Source: Alteribacillus persepolensis
GTDB lineage: Bacteria; Bacillota; Bacilli; Bacillales; Marinococcaceae
Assembly (NCBI RefSeq): GCF_900099605.1
Contig: NZ_FNDK01000014.1
Span: forward strand, 19,264 to 83,263
Direction of reading: 5' to 3'
Length of the DNA stretch: 64,000 nt
Made by a program: the position numbers and the translations under genes. Of the stretch, positions 63,490 to 64,000 are shown in pieces (the stretch's first letter is position 1; every line of letters starts with the position of its first letter). Below the pieces are notes generated by a model, which was given only the letters and a program-made list of their open reading frames with translations, did not search any database and was not told where the DNA came from.

Positions 63490-63620
63490 TCAAAGAAAAG
63501 GGCAAGCGCCTTGAAAAAGGGACATTCGGCTACGGTGAACCGACCCGCGTCGTGTGCGTCTGAACGGCTGGGCGCTTGCGCTAAACCATGAAAACACCAA
63601 GCTTTTATACTATCTTACCT
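63490..63620. repeat. Dispersed repeat, short complete copy
   Basis: CAAAGAAAAGGGCAAGCGCC at the left and GGGCGCTTGCGCTAAACCATG at the right form a clear inverted end pair. The interior is only about 85 bp. It lies between walR and the tRNA-Phe terminator. The promoter of walR must lie in 63280-63490. Confidence 0.8.
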
Positions 63621-63626
63621 TTATAC

Positions 63627-63660
63627 AAAAAACGCCTGGATCTCTATCCAGACGTTGTTA
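63627..63660 (-). terminator. Terminator of the tRNA transcript
   Basis: AACGCCTGGAT pairs with ATCCAGACGTT (one mismatch) around CTCT, and on the minus strand a T run follows. It is directly after tRNA-Phe. Confidence 0.85.
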
Positions 63661-63670
63661 TTGCTTTCAA

Positions 63671-63746
63671 TGGTGGCTCGAGACGGAATCGAACCGCCGA
63701 CACGAGGATTTTCAGTCCACTGCTCTACCGACTGAGCTATCGAGCC
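63671..63746 (-). tRNA. trnF: tRNA-Phe (anticodon GAA)
   Basis: A 76-nt cloverleaf read on the minus strand: acceptor stem GGCTCGA/TCGAGCC, D arm AGCTCAGTCGGTAGAGC, anticodon loop CTGAAAA with GAA, T arm with GGTTCGATTCC, and CCA encoded. It ends the transcript started by tRNA-Asp. Confidence 0.98.
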
Positions 63747-63845
63747 ATGTAACAAAGCAATGTTCTATCATTTGTATTTCGACTTACATTTAGAAAATTT
63801 CCCATTTTAACAGTCCAAGATAACTTATTCCGTTATTTTATGTAA

Positions 63846-63921
63846 TGGCGGGCCTGACGGGAATCGAACCCGCGATCTCCTGCGTGACAGGCAGGCATGT
63901 TAACCGCTACACCACAGGCCC
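63846..63921 (-). tRNA. trnD: tRNA-Asp (anticodon GTC)
   Basis: A 76-nt cloverleaf on the minus strand: acceptor GGGCCTG/CAGGCCC, D arm GTGTAGCGGTTAACAT, anticodon loop CTGTCAC with GTC, T arm GGGTTCGATTCCC, and CCA encoded. The Asp-Phe order matches the Bacillus tRNA cluster upstream of walR. More tRNA genes may follow past the window edge. Confidence 0.98.
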
Positions 63922-64000
63922 TTTTTTGAAAAATAATCTGCGAATCTCTTCGTCAGCTTCAGTCTTTCAGTCAGGTCACGTACTGTTGTACGCTCCTTCC

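Overview
The window looks like chromosomal DNA from a spore-forming, moderately salt-adapted member of the Bacillaceae. The evidence is the Bacillus subtilis-type gene neighbourhoods (argS-ywiB; pbpG-ywhD-ywgA-ywfO; lipL-pta-hemQ; gerQ-ywdK-ywdI; walRKHIJ-htrA-rlmH), strong purine-rich ribosome binding sites, and DNA sites for Fur, CsoR, LexA, CtsR and TnrA/GlnR. The spore coat gene gerQ points to sporulation. Ectoine and hydroxyectoine breakdown genes and acid-rich secreted proteins fit a salty habitat. A canonical parS site and the wal operon place the window in the origin-proximal part of the chromosome. I cannot name the genus. There are no rRNA genes, CRISPR arrays, prophages or intact insertion sequences.

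Layout. 0-6 kb (minus strand): a partial hydrolase, a small XapX membrane protein, argS, ywiB, a PAP2 phosphatase, then an actin-like ATPase with a ParR-like partner and an upstream cluster of AACATGTT palindromes. Together these three look like a type II (ParM-type) DNA partition cassette embedded among housekeeping genes. 6-15.5 kb: eutC-like cyclodeaminase, M42 peptidase, csoR/copZ, an FtsW-family protein, a transporter, a BsuPI-like lipid-anchored or membrane-anchored protein, yetF and aroA. 15.5-20.3 kb: a MITE-like element, a Fur-controlled ferric iron ABC transporter (fbpABC) and a degenerate kinase-like gene. 20.5-25.5 kb: a LexA-controlled yolD gene, yteA, a carotenoid desaturase-like gene, and divergent doeA and eutB. 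25.7-38.5 kb: pbpG-like, ywhD, ywgA, ywfO, a dicarboxylate symporter, lipL, pta, parS, two catalytically degenerate enzyme-like genes, hemQ and gerQ. 38.7-43.9 kb: CtsR-controlled clpE, two membrane proteins, ywdK and ywdI. 44.3-55.1 kb: an ammonium transporter operon with a TnrA/GlnR box, an alpha-glucosidase, an AbrB-type transporter, an aldo/keto reductase, ung (no ordinary start codon), an inositol monophosphatase family gene and a DedA protein. 55.1-64 kb: rlmH, a CxxH/CxxC protein, htrA, the five-gene wal operon, and tRNA-Phe and tRNA-Asp.

How parts fit together: DoeA, EutB and the EutC-like protein are three steps of ectoine/hydroxyectoine catabolism, but they sit at two places 16 kb apart and the remaining steps are not here. 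The PAP2 phosphatase and the DUF368 and DedA proteins all belong to families that handle the undecaprenyl phosphate carrier. A dispersed intergenic repeat with ends resembling AGCGCAAGCGCC occurs about eight times in the window, in full-length and truncated forms.

The best candidate for something undescribed is the actin-like/ParR-like/palindrome cassette at 3.66-5.80 kb. Other points that deserve checking are the amt-DUF294-exonuclease operon, the ung start, the repeat family, and several proteins that keep a fold but have lost catalytic residues.
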